Assembly: GCF_001456935.1 (NCBI RefSeq)
Contig: NZ_KQ758482.1
Location: 1,282,249-1,346,248, forward strand
Length of the DNA stretch: 64,000 nucleotides
Origin: [Bacillus] enclensis
GTDB lineage: Bacteria > Bacillota > Bacilli > Bacillales > Bacillaceae_B
Reading direction: 5' to 3'
In this document: positions 28,157 through 37,097 of the stretch, piece by piece
Layout: the number at the start of each line of letters is the position of its first letter
Position numbering within the stretch: position 1 is the first letter of the stretch
Notes under the pieces: model-generated
Database searches by the model: none
Told to the model about the DNA's origin: nothing
What the model saw: only the letters and a program-made list of their open reading frames with translations
Made by a program: the position numbers and the translations under genes

Positions 28157-28184
28157 TATCATATGTGAAGGTGCGGTTTAGAGT
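28157..28184 (-). promoter_or_regulatory. sigmaK promoter of gerE
   Basis: On the minus strand AC (28183-28184), a 17-base spacer and CATATGATA (28157-28165) match the sigmaK pattern AC-N16/17-CATAnnnTA exactly. The leader to the TTG start would be about 60 bases. In B. subtilis gerE is sigmaK-dependent. Confidence 0.7.
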
Positions 28185-28238
28185 GACATAGAGAAGAAGT
28201 AATTTCAAAAATTAGGCAGTGATTCATTCACACAGTAT

Positions 28239-28709
28239 TCAGGATGAGGAGGACATGACTGATGGACAGTCAAATTTCTTTCTCATCTCTTCCGTCCAAG
28301 GGACACCTTTTCCCGTCTTACGTGAAATCTGTACCATCGTTCCTCTGCCAACGAAGCAGACATCTTGCTTTTCATTTACGCCCATATAATGCAGGTCGAC
28401 TGAAGATTTCCCTACCGTGGCCGCTTTCACATAAACATTCAAGCGTTCGCCAAAGTAGACCTGCTTCAGGAAGTCGCACTGCAGGTCTGCTACGACTGGG
28501 ATCGTTTCATGATCGGGCTTCACCCAGTCCTGCATGAATCCCTGATATTTAAAGAAGTCGGTTCTTGCTTCCTCGAAGTATGTAAATGGAACAGTATTGT
28601 TCAGATGTCCAAACATATCCGTCTCGGAAAAACGAACCTTGATTTCTATGGAGAAATGAAATTCTTCTTGCCATGTGTCTATGTCTTTAATGTATGTAAT
28701 GTGTTTCAA
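28239..28709 (-). CDS. ysmA: Acyl-CoA thioesterase-like protein YsmA (4HBT hot-dog fold)
   Basis: A 156-residue hot-dog thioesterase. It shows VRFSETDMFGHLNNTVPFTYFEEAR near residue 26, where the aspartate and the GHLNN motif are typical of the 4-hydroxybenzoyl-CoA thioesterase family. The start is TTG at 28709 after AGGAGG. A FadR-like operator lies just upstream, linking it to fatty-acid turnover. The position beside gerE matches B. subtilis ysmA; the substrate is unproven. Confidence 0.87.
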   Translation of the reverse strand: MKHITYIKDIDTWQEEFHFSIEIKVRFSETDMFGHLNNTVPFTYFEEARTDFFKYQGFMQDWVKPDHETIPVVADLQCDFLKQVYFGERLNVYVKAATVGKSSVDLHYMGVNEKQDVCFVGRGTMVQISRKTGKGVPWTEEMRKKFDCPSVMSSSS

Positions 28710-28740
28710 AATGGCTCCTCCTTTTAGGCAGATAATAAAA

Positions 28741-28758
28741 TGAATGAATATTCATTCT
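28741..28758 (-). promoter_or_regulatory. FadR-type operator upstream of ysmA
   Basis: TGAATGAATATTCATTCT matches the FadR box TGAATGAMTANTNATTCA at all but the last base. It lies 32 bases before the ysmA start and just downstream of a TATAAT (28768-28773), a position suited to repression. Confidence 0.65.
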
Positions 28759-28910
28759 TTTTTGTTTATTATAATCTTTTTTACTTCATTTAGGAACCGT
28801 TAAGTTTTAAAAACCTGCCAAGAACCACCGGACAGGCACAATTTTTCCTTTGTGGCAGCGGAGTGTGTGATTCCTTAATTTCCCAAGTGATGGAATTATT
28901 CGCAGAATCG

Positions 28911-28990
28911 AAAGAAAAAAGGTGAAAATTGAAAGATTAATGACCAAACTCGAAAGATTATTGACCTAAATTAAAAGATTCCTTCGACTC
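28911..28990. repeat. Degenerate 21-nt tandem repeat, GAAAGATTA type
   Basis: TTGAAAGATTAATGACCAAAC (starting 28929) and TCGAAAGATTATTGACCTAAA (starting 28950) are adjacent 21-nt units, followed by TTAAAAGATTC and preceded by a decayed copy. They lie between the sdhB terminator and the ysmA promoter. The rest of this about 450-bp gap shows only AT-rich DNA. Confidence 0.6.
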
Positions 28991-29156
28991 GAACATAAAA
29001 AGCCCTTCAATTCAGCGTTTCAAACTGCTTAATCACCTGAAAATTCACATCAGGTAGTTCATAATCAACAAAATGGTTATCAAAAAACTTATTTCACCCC
29101 ATCATCCACAAAAATATTTAAACAACGAGAGAACTTCCTAACTTCCCGCACCATAA

Positions 29157-29190
29157 TAAAAAAGCACTTCCCCGAAGGAAAGTGCTTTTT
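29157..29190 (-). terminator. Terminator after sdhB
   Basis: A stem AAAAGCACTTTCC / GGAAGTGCTTTT with a short loop, T-rich on the minus strand, ends the sdhCAB operon. Confidence 0.85.
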
Positions 29191-29194
29191 GGAA

Positions 29195-29962
29195 TTAATC
29201 TACCATATGGTCGCTTCCGAAGAAGTTCTTGAACATTTGGAAGGATGTTTCGCGGTTCAGTGCTGCGATTGAAGTTGTCAAAGGGATTCCCTTCGGACAA
29301 GATTGCACGCAGTTCTGGGAGTTACCGCAGTTGGCAAGGCCTCCATCTCCCATGATTGATTCCAGACGTTCGTCCTGGTTCATGGCACCTGTTGGATGTG
29401 CATTGAAAAGGCGAACCTGTGAAAGCGGTGCAGGGCCGATGAAATTGGACTTGCTGTTTACGTTAGGGCAGGCTTCCAAGCATACTCCGCATGTCATGCA
29501 TTTGGATAATTCATAAGCCCATTGACGTTTTTTCTCCGGCATGCGGGGACCAGGTCCAAGATCGTAAGTCCCGTCGATCGGGATCCATGCCTTTACTTTT
29601 TTCAGGCTGTCGAACATCCGGCTGCGGTCGACCTGCAGGTCACGCACGACCGGGAATGTTTTCATCGGAGCCAATTGGATCGGCTGTTCGAGCTGATCGA
29701 CAAGCGCAGTACAAGATTGTCTAGGCTTTCCGTTGATCACCATTGAACATGCTCCGCAGACTTCCTCAAGACAGTTCATATCCCAGTTGATCGGGGTTGT
29801 TTTTTCACCCTTGGCATTGACCGGGTTACGGCGGATTTCCATAAGGGCGGAAATGACGTTCATATTCGGGCGGTAAGCCAGTTCAAATTCTTCCTGGTAA
29901 GGAGCGGATTCAGGGCCGTCTTGACGAGTAATGATAAAACGGACAGTCTTGTTTTCACTCAT
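29195..29962 (-). CDS. sdhB: Succinate dehydrogenase iron-sulfur subunit
   Basis: It passes electrons from SdhA to the membrane quinone site through three clusters. The [2Fe-2S] ligands are in CGACSMV, and the [4Fe-4S] and [3Fe-4S] ligands in CMTCGVCLEACP and CGNSQNCVQSCPKG. It has 255 residues. The ATG at 29962 shares a base with the sdhA stop (TGATG) and has AAAGGGGGA eight bases upstream, so translation is coupled. Confidence 0.96.
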   Translation of the reverse strand: MSENKTVRFIITRQDGPESAPYQEEFELAYRPNMNVISALMEIRRNPVNAKGEKTTPINWDMNCLEEVCGACSMVINGKPRQSCTALVDQLEQPIQLAPMKTFPVVRDLQVDRSRMFDSLKKVKAWIPIDGTYDLGPGPRMPEKKRQWAYELSKCMTCGVCLEACPNVNSKSNFIGPAPLSQVRLFNAHPTGAMNQDERLESIMGDGGLANCGNSQNCVQSCPKGIPLTTSIAALNRETSFQMFKNFFGSDHMVD

Positions 29963-31725
29963 CACTTACTTCCCCCTTTACTCTTAGAATAGTCGCGCTT
30001 ACGCGGTGCAATCATGCCTGTGTCGACTTCTTCATAATGGAACTCAGGTGAATTCGTTGCTGCATTATATTTTGCCATTGTCGTTTTGAGGAATTCCTCA
30101 TCATTACGCTCAGGGAATTCAGGCTTATAGTGCGCTCCGCGGCTTTCGTTACGGTTAAGTGCACCGATCGTGATGACACGCGCAAGCTGAAGCATATTCC
30201 ACAGTTGACGTGTAAACGTGGCACCTTGGTTGCTCCATTTGGCCGTATCGTTGATGTTGATATTCTTGTATCGCTCCATAAGCTCAAGAATCTTATTGTC
30301 TGTTTCTTTCAGTTTATCATTATGACGGACCACCGTTACGTTATCGGTCATCCATTCACCCAGTTCTTTATGGATGACATACGCGTTTTCGGTTCCATTC
30401 ATGGACATGATCGTGTTCCACTTTTCCTCTTCCTGCTGCACGTGGCGTTCGAATACGGAAGAAGGAACACTTTCTACGGACTTTTCAAGACCTTGGATGT
30501 ACTTGACTGCATTCGGTCCGGCTACCATACCGCCGTAGATTGCTGAAAGCAGTGAGTTGGCTCCAAGACGGTTCGCACCGTGCTGGGAATAATCACATTC
30601 CCCTGCAGCGAAAAGACCAGGGATATTTGTCATTTGATCATAATCAACCCAAAGTCCGCCCATTGAATAGTGAACGGCAGGGAAGATCTTCATTGGGACT
30701 TTACGCGGATCGTCTCCCATGAATTTCTCATAGATTTCGATGATCCCGCCAAGTTTGATATCAAGTTCCTTGGAATCTTTATGGGAAAGATCAAGGTAAA
30801 CCATGTTTTCTCCATTAATACCGAGCTTCTGATTCACGCACACATCGAAGATTTCACGTGTCGCGATATCACGAGGTACCAGGTTTCCGTAAGCAGGATA
30901 CTTCTCTTCAAGGAAATACCAAGGCTTACCGTCTTTATACGTCCATACACGTCCGCCTTCACCGCGTGCAGATTCACTCATGAGGCGAAGCTTATCGTCA
31001 CCAGGGATGGCTGTCGGGTGAATCTGGATGAATTCACCGTTCGCATAATATGCACCCTGCTGGTACACGATTGAAGCTGCAGACCCTGTATTGATGACAG
31101 AGTTCGTGGACTTACCGAAGATGATGCCGGGTCCTCCTGTCGCCATGATGACAGCATCTGCCGCAAATGATTTGATTTCCATCGTTTGAAGGTTCTGTGC
31201 AACGATCCCGCGGGCAGCGCCATCGTCGTCCACGACCACTCCGAGGAATTCCCAGCCTTCGAATTTATTTACAAGACCTGCCACTTCATGGCGGCGGACC
31301 TGCTCGTCCAATGCATATAGAAGCTGCTGTCCAGTGGTCGCACCTGCAAATGCGGTACGGTGATGCTGCGTTCCGCCAAAGCGTCGGAAATCAAGAAGTC
31401 CTTCCGGCGTACGGTTGAACATGACACCCATGCGGTCAAGCAAGTGGATGATGCCCGGTGCTGCTTCTGTCATTGCTTTTACCGGAGGCTGATTCGCAAG
31501 GAAATCCCCTCCATATACTGTATCGTCAAAGTGTTCCCAAGGAGAATCGCCTTCCCCTTTTGTGTTTACGGCTCCATTAATTCCACCTTGAGCACAAACA
31601 GAGTGAGAACGTTTAACGGGTACAAGTGAGAATAAATCCACTTCCGTTCCTACTTCTGCTGCTTTGATTGTGGCCATTAAGCCGGCTAAACCGCCGCCGA
31701 CTACAATAATTTTGCCTTTACTCAT
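29962..31725 (-). CDS. sdhA: Succinate dehydrogenase flavoprotein subunit
   Basis: It oxidises succinate to fumarate in the TCA cycle. The FAD-binding IIVVGGGLAGLMA starts at residue 5. The covalent flavin histidine is in KRSHSVCAQGGINGA, and active-site residues lie around ARGEGGRVW and GANRLGANSLL. It has 587 residues, as in B. subtilis. The ATG follows AAGGAG. It is the middle gene of sdhC-sdhA-sdhB. Confidence 0.97.
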   Translation of the reverse strand: MSKGKIIVVGGGLAGLMATIKAAEVGTEVDLFSLVPVKRSHSVCAQGGINGAVNTKGEGDSPWEHFDDTVYGGDFLANQPPVKAMTEAAPGIIHLLDRMGVMFNRTPEGLLDFRRFGGTQHHRTAFAGATTGQQLLYALDEQVRRHEVAGLVNKFEGWEFLGVVVDDDGAARGIVAQNLQTMEIKSFAADAVIMATGGPGIIFGKSTNSVINTGSAASIVYQQGAYYANGEFIQIHPTAIPGDDKLRLMSESARGEGGRVWTYKDGKPWYFLEEKYPAYGNLVPRDIATREIFDVCVNQKLGINGENMVYLDLSHKDSKELDIKLGGIIEIYEKFMGDDPRKVPMKIFPAVHYSMGGLWVDYDQMTNIPGLFAAGECDYSQHGANRLGANSLLSAIYGGMVAGPNAVKYIQGLEKSVESVPSSVFERHVQQEEEKWNTIMSMNGTENAYVIHKELGEWMTDNVTVVRHNDKLKETDNKILELMERYKNININDTAKWSNQGATFTRQLWNMLQLARVITIGALNRNESRGAHYKPEFPERNDEEFLKTTMAKYNAATNSPEFHYEEVDTGMIAPRKRDYSKSKGGSK

Positions 31726-31792
31726 CGTGACTCACTCCTTTTCCTGCGGAAGTTGCCTTCTGATATCTATCAGACTTCTATAATTGTTTCTC

Positions 31793-32401
31793 TTATACAA
31801 ACGCGAAGATTGCGCGCATACCAACTACTGATAACGCTACAAAAATTCCGATCGTTACATATGTAGCAATTAACTGAGAACGCGGTGTAACCGTGATACC
31901 CCAGCTTACACAGAATGACCATAAGCCATTAGCAAAGTGGAAGATCGTGGATAATACACCGATTACATAAAAACCAAGCATTAATGGATTCGATAAAATA
32001 TTCTCCATCATCTGGAAGTTGACTTCAGCTCCAAACGCTGCAGCTACTCTGGTTTCCCATACATGCCATGTTACAAAGATAAACGTGATTACCCCTGACA
32101 CGCGCTGCAGAAGGAACATCCAGTTGCGGAAATAACCGAATTTGGTGGCGTTATTCTTGGATGTGAACGCAATGTAGATTCCATAGATAGCATGGAAGTA
32201 CAATGGTAGGAAGATGATAAAGATCTCAAGGAAATAACGGAACGGCAGACTTTCCATAAAATGTGCCGCTTGATTGAATGATTCTTCCCCGCCAGTTGCA
32301 AAATGGTTCACGACTAAATGTTGAGTTAAAAATAATCCAACTGGAATAACACCTAGTAATGAATGAAGCCTGCGATAATTAAATTCTCGATTTCCAGCCA
32401 T
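31793..32401 (-). CDS. sdhC: Succinate dehydrogenase cytochrome b558 subunit
   Basis: A membrane anchor of 202 residues with five hydrophobic helices that holds two haems and the menaquinone site. Histidines likely to bind haem sit in the membrane segments (FLTQHLVVNHF near residue 26, FATWHVW-type segment TFIFVTWHVW, and TIFHFANGLW). It is the first gene of the operon, after GGGGGGT and divergent from yslB. The 347-bp gap upstream holds both promoters; I could not fix either. Confidence 0.94.
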   Translation of the reverse strand: MAGNREFNYRRLHSLLGVIPVGLFLTQHLVVNHFATGGEESFNQAAHFMESLPFRYFLEIFIIFLPLYFHAIYGIYIAFTSKNNATKFGYFRNWMFLLQRVSGVITFIFVTWHVWETRVAAAFGAEVNFQMMENILSNPLMLGFYVIGVLSTIFHFANGLWSFCVSWGITVTPRSQLIATYVTIGIFVALSVVGMRAIFAFV

Positions 32402-32748
32402 GATTTACCCCCCTTAATCATAAAATATGAGGCCGTTTTCTAATCAACATCATCATTAGACAACGATACATATTTTATGTTGTAACAATTATGTGACAAG
32501 TTTCATTTTACTCCCATAGAGTGTGAGCGTCAAGAAAACGTATACATAAATTCGACAATATCGCTAAAATATTTTTAATTTAGAGATAACGACTAAACAC
32601 GATTAAATCCGCCTCCAATAATTAGAATTTTCTAATTATTAACCAATAATATTATACCGCCAAAATATCCCAACTTTCATTTTTCAGGTTTGGGATGATA
32701 AATCGACTTTTCATGTATATAATAGTTTTATAGAAAGAGGGGATATAT

Positions 32749-33186
32749 TTGGAACAGAAAAAAGAAGAACTTTATGAACCAACCGTCCCGGTTTTCGGCT
32801 ATGAAATGATAAGGGATATCCTGCTCCCCGACATCTTGGGTAAGCACACCCCGGAAATCTTATATTGGGGCGGAAAGCAGCTCTCCAGAAAATTCCCCCT
32901 TCAATCAATTGATGAGTATTCATCTTTTTTTGAAGAAGCAGGCTGGGGGACATTGACGGTTGTGGAACAAAAGAAAAATGAAATGACCTTTGAACTCCGC
33001 GGTGCATTTGTCGAAAGACGCCTGTCTCTAAATTCAGACGTTTCATTTAAATTGGAAGCCGGCTTTCTTGCAGAACAAATCCAGCTCCAAAAAAAATGCA
33101 CGACTGAAGCAGCTGACGAAATACATAAACGAAATCGGTCCGTAAAAATCATCGCTCGCTGGGATGAAAAAGATAAAGTCGAATAA
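32749..33186 (+). CDS. yslB: YslB, DUF2507 family protein
   Basis: A 145-residue soluble protein of the DUF2507 family, distantly related to the V4R/NO-binding ligand fold. The stretch IRDILLPDILGKHTPEILYWGGKQLS (near residue 21) is the family hallmark. The start is TTG at 32749 after AGAGGGGA. The function is unknown. It is divergent from sdhC and followed by a terminator, as in B. subtilis. Confidence 0.88.
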   Translation: MEQKKEELYEPTVPVFGYEMIRDILLPDILGKHTPEILYWGGKQLSRKFPLQSIDEYSSFFEEAGWGTLTVVEQKKNEMTFELRGAFVERRLSLNSDVSFKLEAGFLAEQIQLQKKCTTEAADEIHKRNRSVKIIARWDEKDKVE

Positions 33187-33215
33187 ACAGCCGGCCTCCG
33201 TTAATAGATGAATGG

Positions 33216-33253
33216 GAAAGGGTTGACTCCTAAGGAGTCAACCCTTTTTATTT
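33216..33253 (+). terminator. Terminator after yslB
   Basis: The stem AAAGGGTTGACTCCT / AGGAGTCAACCCTTT is followed by a T-rich run on the plus strand. Confidence 0.88.
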
Positions 33254-33371
33254 GAAACTGGCCGGACCCAGTCCCTTTAGACGTTTCGGTCCGGCATGCG
33301 AAGAAAACAGAAGACTTCTCTGGTCGGACAGGAAGCGTTTGCCGGGCTAAGACAAGACGCTTCCGCTCTTC

Positions 33372-33875
33372 TTACAATGTCACTTCTTCTACTTTGACAG
33401 CATCCAGTTTGAACGCCGTATGTAACACTCCTGCTGCTTTTTGCATATTCACCTGATCGACCACGGCCGACACCTTGATTTCAGATGTGCTGACCATTTT
33501 GACGATGATGTCATTTTGAGCAAGGACCTCGAACATTTCTGCCGCCACTCCCGGGTTCGAGATCATTCCGGAACCGACGATTGATACCTTGGCAAGATCT
33601 CGTTCATGCTCGATATGCGTGAAGCCGAGCTCATCCTGATTCTTCTCCAATACAGACAGGGCTTCTTCAAGGTCATGTTCCTTGATTGAAAAAGATAGAT
33701 TCGTTGTATCCTTGTCTGTCTGGCTCTGAATGATGATGTCCACGTTCAGATGATTCCTGGCCAGGGTTGTGAATACGGACGAGAGGCCTGTCAATGCGTT
33801 CCCGAGCCCGAACACTGTCACCCTTACGATTTCATCTTCAAATGCGACTCCTCTTACCACCAAATTCTGTTCCAT
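33372..33875 (-). CDS. lysC: Aspartokinase II beta subunit (internal in-frame start)
   Basis: The ATG at 33875 lies nine bases after GAGGAGG inside the lysC frame and begins MEQNLVVRGVAFEDE. The product is the 167-residue ACT-domain half. B. subtilis makes a comparable 163-residue beta subunit from an internal lysC start. I infer the same here from the strong internal ribosome site. Confidence 0.65.
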   Translation of the reverse strand: MEQNLVVRGVAFEDEIVRVTVFGLGNALTGLSSVFTTLARNHLNVDIIIQSQTDKDTTNLSFSIKEHDLEEALSVLEKNQDELGFTHIEHERDLAKVSIVGSGMISNPGVAAEMFEVLAQNDIIVKMVSTSEIKVSAVVDQVNMQKAAGVLHTAFKLDAVKVEEVTL

Positions 33876-34610
33876 GCTTGCTTCCTCCTCAATGTACGTA
33901 CCTTCTACTTTTTCAAGGCTTGATCTCACTTCCAGCGGGATTTGATAATTTTTCGCAAACTCGACAGCCCTTGGATGAAGGACCCCTGCACCCAGATTGG
34001 CAAGCTCGAGCATTTCGTCATACGAAATCGATGGCAGCTTCCTTGCACCCTTTATATATCGGGGATCGGATGAATAGACCCCGTCCACATCTGTATAAAT
34101 ATCACACCGGTCTGCTTTCAGTGCAGCCGCGATTGCCACTGCGGTCGTGTCAGATCCCCCGCGGCCGAGCGTAGTGATTTCACCTGAAGGCGTCATACCC
34201 TGAAACCCTGCTACGATCACGACTTTTCCGCTCTCCAGCTGTGCTGTCATCTTTTCTGTATGAATATTTATGATGCGTGCGTTGCTGTGGACGGATTCCG
34301 TCTCGATCCCCGCTTGCCATCCAGTGTACGAAATGGCTTCCTGACCGGCCTGGATCAGCGCCATTGTCAATAGTGAGATGGTTACCTGTTCCCCAGTCGA
34401 CAACAGCATATCCATTTCCCTTTTACTTGGGCGTGAAGTGATTTCCCTTGCCATTCCAACTAGAGCATCCGTAGTTTTCCCCATGGCGGATACGACCACG
34501 ACCACGTCATTTCCCCGATTCTTCTCTTCTAAAATTCTTGACGCAACATTTTGAATTTTTTCGACAGATCCTACAGATGTCCCGCCGAATTTTTGAACGA
34601 TAATACTCAC
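33372..34610 (-). CDS. lysC: Aspartokinase II (lysine-sensitive), alpha and beta subunits
   Basis: It phosphorylates aspartate, the entry step to lysine, diaminopimelate and threonine. The kinase domain starts VQKFGGTSVGSVE, with TLGRGGSDTTAVA near residue 150; two ACT domains follow (about residues 260-405). It has 412 residues. An in-frame ATG at 33875, after GAGGAGG, would give a separate 167-residue beta subunit made of the ACT domains, as in B. subtilis aspartokinase II. Expression is controlled by a lysine riboswitch upstream. Confidence 0.94.
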   Translation of the reverse strand: MSIIVQKFGGTSVGSVEKIQNVASRILEEKNRGNDVVVVVSAMGKTTDALVGMAREITSRPSKREMDMLLSTGEQVTISLLTMALIQAGQEAISYTGWQAGIETESVHSNARIINIHTEKMTAQLESGKVVIVAGFQGMTPSGEITTLGRGGSDTTAVAIAAALKADRCDIYTDVDGVYSSDPRYIKGARKLPSISYDEMLELANLGAGVLHPRAVEFAKNYQIPLEVRSSLEKVEGTYIEEEASMEQNLVVRGVAFEDEIVRVTVFGLGNALTGLSSVFTTLARNHLNVDIIIQSQTDKDTTNLSFSIKEHDLEEALSVLEKNQDELGFTHIEHERDLAKVSIVGSGMISNPGVAAEMFEVLAQNDIIVKMVSTSEIKVSAVVDQVNMQKAAGVLHTAFKLDAVKVEEVTL

Positions 34611-34741
34611 AGCTTCTCCTTCTTTCTCTTTGAGTGTAGAAATAGAATCTTATTTTTTGAAGAGAATCATCTGACTACTGTTGAGATCCCGCTGCAGCGA
34701 GGATATTGTTTCATCCTCCTGCAGTCCCATGCCTGATAATA

Positions 34742-34775
34742 AAAAAAGCAATGAGATGGAGGTCTCATTGCTTAT
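34742..34775 (-). terminator. Lysine-riboswitch attenuator terminator
   Basis: The stem AGCAATGAGACC / TCTCATTGCT is followed by seven T on the minus strand, just after the lysine aptamer and before lysC. It should form when lysine is bound. Confidence 0.85.
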
Positions 34776-34799
34776 GAACTTAAAGTAAAAAATACTGAT

Positions 34800-34990
34800 C
34801 CGTTCATCGGCATTGTGAGATAGCTCTCCAAGATTGATTCATCTTGACAATCCTGCATTTCTTAAACGCAGGACCAGCGGGATTAGTATGAGTCCAATAC
34901 CACTTCGGCGAATCTCCCCTTCCCAGACATCTCATCGGAGCCCATACTCCTCTTTGCCTGTACTCTTGAAGTTCGCACCTCTATCACCAC
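34800..34990 (-). promoter_or_regulatory. Lysine riboswitch (L box) of lysC
   Basis: The minus-strand leader shows hallmark L-box elements: AGGTGCGAACTTCAAGAGTA (complement of 34961-34980), GGGAAGGGGAGATTCGCCGA and the closing AGCTATCTCAC near 34820. It precedes an attenuator terminator and lysC, so lysine binding would stop transcription. Confidence 0.92.
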
Positions 34991-35023
34991 TTTTGAAAGT
35001 GATAATGTTTTAAATTATCGATA

Positions 35024-35052
35024 ATTATAGCACACGAAAAAATTGGAAGCAA
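35024..35052 (-). promoter_or_regulatory. sigmaA promoter of the lysC leader
   Basis: On the minus strand TTGCTT (35047-35052), a 17-base spacer and TATAAT (35024-35029) form a good promoter about 35 bases before the lysine aptamer. Confidence 0.75.
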
Positions 35053-35082
35053 TGAGGTTTTTATAAAATTGCGATAAATTTT

Positions 35083-35213
35083 TTGGGTCATTCGGGTGAA
35101 ACGAACGTTTCACCCGCTTTTCAGCGGAGCTGAAAAGTCCCATATCAAATAAGAAAGCCTGGACCAAGCTCGCTTGGTCCAGGCTTTCTTATTTGATATG
35201 GGAAATGAACCAA
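35083..35213. repeat. Fold-back element, copy A: two-hairpin core plus 66-nt perfect inverted repeat
   Basis: A 46-nt core (35093-35138) folds into two hairpins: an 11-bp stem with GTGAAACG/CGTTTCAC, and a 9-bp CTTTTCAGC/GCTGAAAAG stem. It is followed by 32-nt arms (35138-35169 and 35172-35203) that are perfectly complementary around TC. The whole is closed by an outer imperfect repeat (35083-35092 with 35204-35213, 9 of 10). The core recurs at 49859-49904 beside unrelated arms. No T run follows on either strand, so it is not an ordinary terminator. Confidence 0.85.
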
Positions 35214-35237
35214 CAAATTAAACGTTATCCATATACC

Positions 35238-37010
35238 CTATTCGTTTAGTTTCTCATGCAAAACTTTCGCCACTGATTCAGGGATTCCGATGTCCTGAAG
35301 TTCCTCTGCCGTTGCTTCTTTCATTTTTTTCAAGGAGCCGAAGTGTTTGAGAAGCTGTTTTTTGCGCTTTGGTCCGATTCCGTCGATGTCGTCGAGGATG
35401 GATTGGAAGGCGCTTTTTCCGTGCAGCTGGCGGTGGAATGTGATAGCGAAACGGTGGACTTCGTCCTGGATTCGCTGGAGCAGGTAAAATTCCTGACTGC
35501 GTTTTTCCAGGGGTACGATCTGCAAGGGATTTCCATATAGGAGCTCGGATGTCTGGTGTTTATCGTCCTTGGCAAGGCCGCCTAAAGGTATATCAAGTCC
35601 CAGCTCATTTTCAAGCACTTCACGGGCCGCTTCGATCTGGCCTTTTCCTCCGTCGATGATGATGAGGTCCGGAAGCGGAAGACCATCTTTCAATACCCTC
35701 GAGTACCGTCTTCTTACCACTTCCCGCATCGAGTCATAATCATCCGGGCCTTTGACGGTCTTTATCTTGTATTTACGGTATTCTTTTTTAGCAGGCTTTC
35801 CGTCCACGAAGACAATCATCGCTGATACCGGAGCGGAGCCTTGTATATTCGAGTTATCGAATGCTTCGATCCGGAACGGGGTGTAGATCCCCATCTGTTC
35901 GCCGAGACTTTCAATCGCTTTGATCGTCCTCTCCTCATCTCGCTCGATCAGGGCAAACTTCTCATCAAGCGCCTGCTTGGCATTTTTCTCCGCCAATTTC
36001 ACCAGCTCTTTTTTCTTGCCCCTTTTCGGCTGTGTGATCTTCACTTCAAGGAGTTTCATGGCGAGTTCTTCGTCAATATCCTCCGGCAGAAAGATTTCTC
36101 TCGGCTTGAAATGGTTTGCTTTTGAATAAAACTGGCCAAGGAATGTCAGGAATTCATCTTCAGGTTCGTTGTAAAGAGGGAATAATGAAACATCGCGTTC
36201 AATCAATTTACCCTGCCTCACAAAGAAGACCTGCACACACATCCAGCCTTTATCGACGGCGAAACCAAACACATCCCGGTCTGTAAAGTCGGTCATAGTC
36301 ATCTTCTGCTTTTCCATCGTTGCTTCTATATGAAGGATTTGATCCCGGAATTCCTTTGCCCGTTCAAACTCAAGATTTTCAGAAGCTTCCTTCATTTTTT
36401 CCGAAAGCTCTTTCTTGATTTCTTTGTATCCTCCGTTGAGGAATCTCGCAATTTCATCCGTCATTTCCCTGTACGTTTCTTTGCTCACTTCTTTTACACA
36501 AGGGGCGAGGCACTGTCCCATATGGTAATAGAGGCAGACGCGGTCAGGAAGTGTGGTACATTTACGCAGCGGGTAAAGTCGGTCAAGCAGCTTTTTCGTT
36601 TCATTCGCCGCACCCACATTCGGGTAGGGGCCGAAATACTTTCCTTTTCCCCTCTGTACCTTGCGGGTCGTAATCAACCGCGGATGACGCTCATTGGTCA
36701 ATTTGATGAAAGGGTAACTTTTGTCATCCTTTAACATGACGTTGTATTTCGGGTCATACTTTTTAATCAGATTCATTTCGAGCACAAGGGCTTCAAGATC
36801 TGAAGATGTCATGATATATTCAAAGTCTTCTATTTCCCCGACAAGCCTTTGTGTCTTCGCATCATGGGAGCCCGTAAAGTATGACCGGACCCTGTTCTTC
36901 AGTACTTTTGCCTTCCCGACATAAATAATCGTGCCCTGCCTGTCTTTCATCAGATAGCAGCCGGGCTGATCCGGCAGCAGGGCAAGTTTATTGGTAATGA
37001 CAGAATTCAC
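35238..37010 (-). CDS. uvrC: UvrABC excinuclease subunit C
   Basis: The nuclease that makes both incisions in nucleotide excision repair. The N-terminal GIY-YIG domain carries GCYLMKD and [17 protein letters not shown] (residues 18-45). A UVR domain lies near residue 200, the RNase H-like domain has FDNSNIQG and IIDGGKGQ, and two helix-hairpin-helix motifs end the protein ([13 protein letters not shown]). It has 590 residues. It lies downstream of trxA with a terminator between them. Confidence 0.96.
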   Translation of the reverse strand: MNSVITNKLALLPDQPGCYLMKDRQGTIIYVGKAKVLKNRVRSYFTGSHDAKTQRLVGEIEDFEYIMTSSDLEALVLEMNLIKKYDPKYNVMLKDDKSYPFIKLTNERHPRLITTRKVQRGKGKYFGPYPNVGAANETKKLLDRLYPLRKCTTLPDRVCLYYHMGQCLAPCVKEVSKETYREMTDEIARFLNGGYKEIKKELSEKMKEASENLEFERAKEFRDQILHIEATMEKQKMTMTDFTDRDVFGFAVDKGWMCVQVFFVRQGKLIERDVSLFPLYNEPEDEFLTFLGQFYSKANHFKPREIFLPEDIDEELAMKLLEVKITQPKRGKKKELVKLAEKNAKQALDEKFALIERDEERTIKAIESLGEQMGIYTPFRIEAFDNSNIQGSAPVSAMIVFVDGKPAKKEYRKYKIKTVKGPDDYDSMREVVRRRYSRVLKDGLPLPDLIIIDGGKGQIEAAREVLENELGLDIPLGGLAKDDKHQTSELLYGNPLQIVPLEKRSQEFYLLQRIQDEVHRFAITFHRQLHGKSAFQSILDDIDGIGPKRKKQLLKHFGSLKKMKEATAEELQDIGIPESVAKVLHEKLNE

Positions 37011-37051
37011 GTAGTTCCCCTCCCTTCTTCTATCATAACCGAAGGAATAAG

Positions 37052-37080
37052 AAAAGCCGAGGCACCATGCCCCGGCTTTT
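37052..37080 (-). terminator. Terminator after trxA
   Basis: The stem AAAAGCCGGGGCA / TGCCTCGGCTTTT is followed by T-rich DNA on the minus strand. Confidence 0.85.
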
Positions 37081-37097
37081 CAATCAATCACTTCTCA

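Noticed and set aside
33290..33371. Terminator after lysC
   Set aside because: GGAAGCGT/ACGCTTCC arms can pair, but no T run follows and the loop is long, so I could not support the call.
35138..35203. Ordinary rho-independent terminator
   Set aside because: The stem is far longer than usual, has no T run on either strand, and is attached to a core repeated at another locus.
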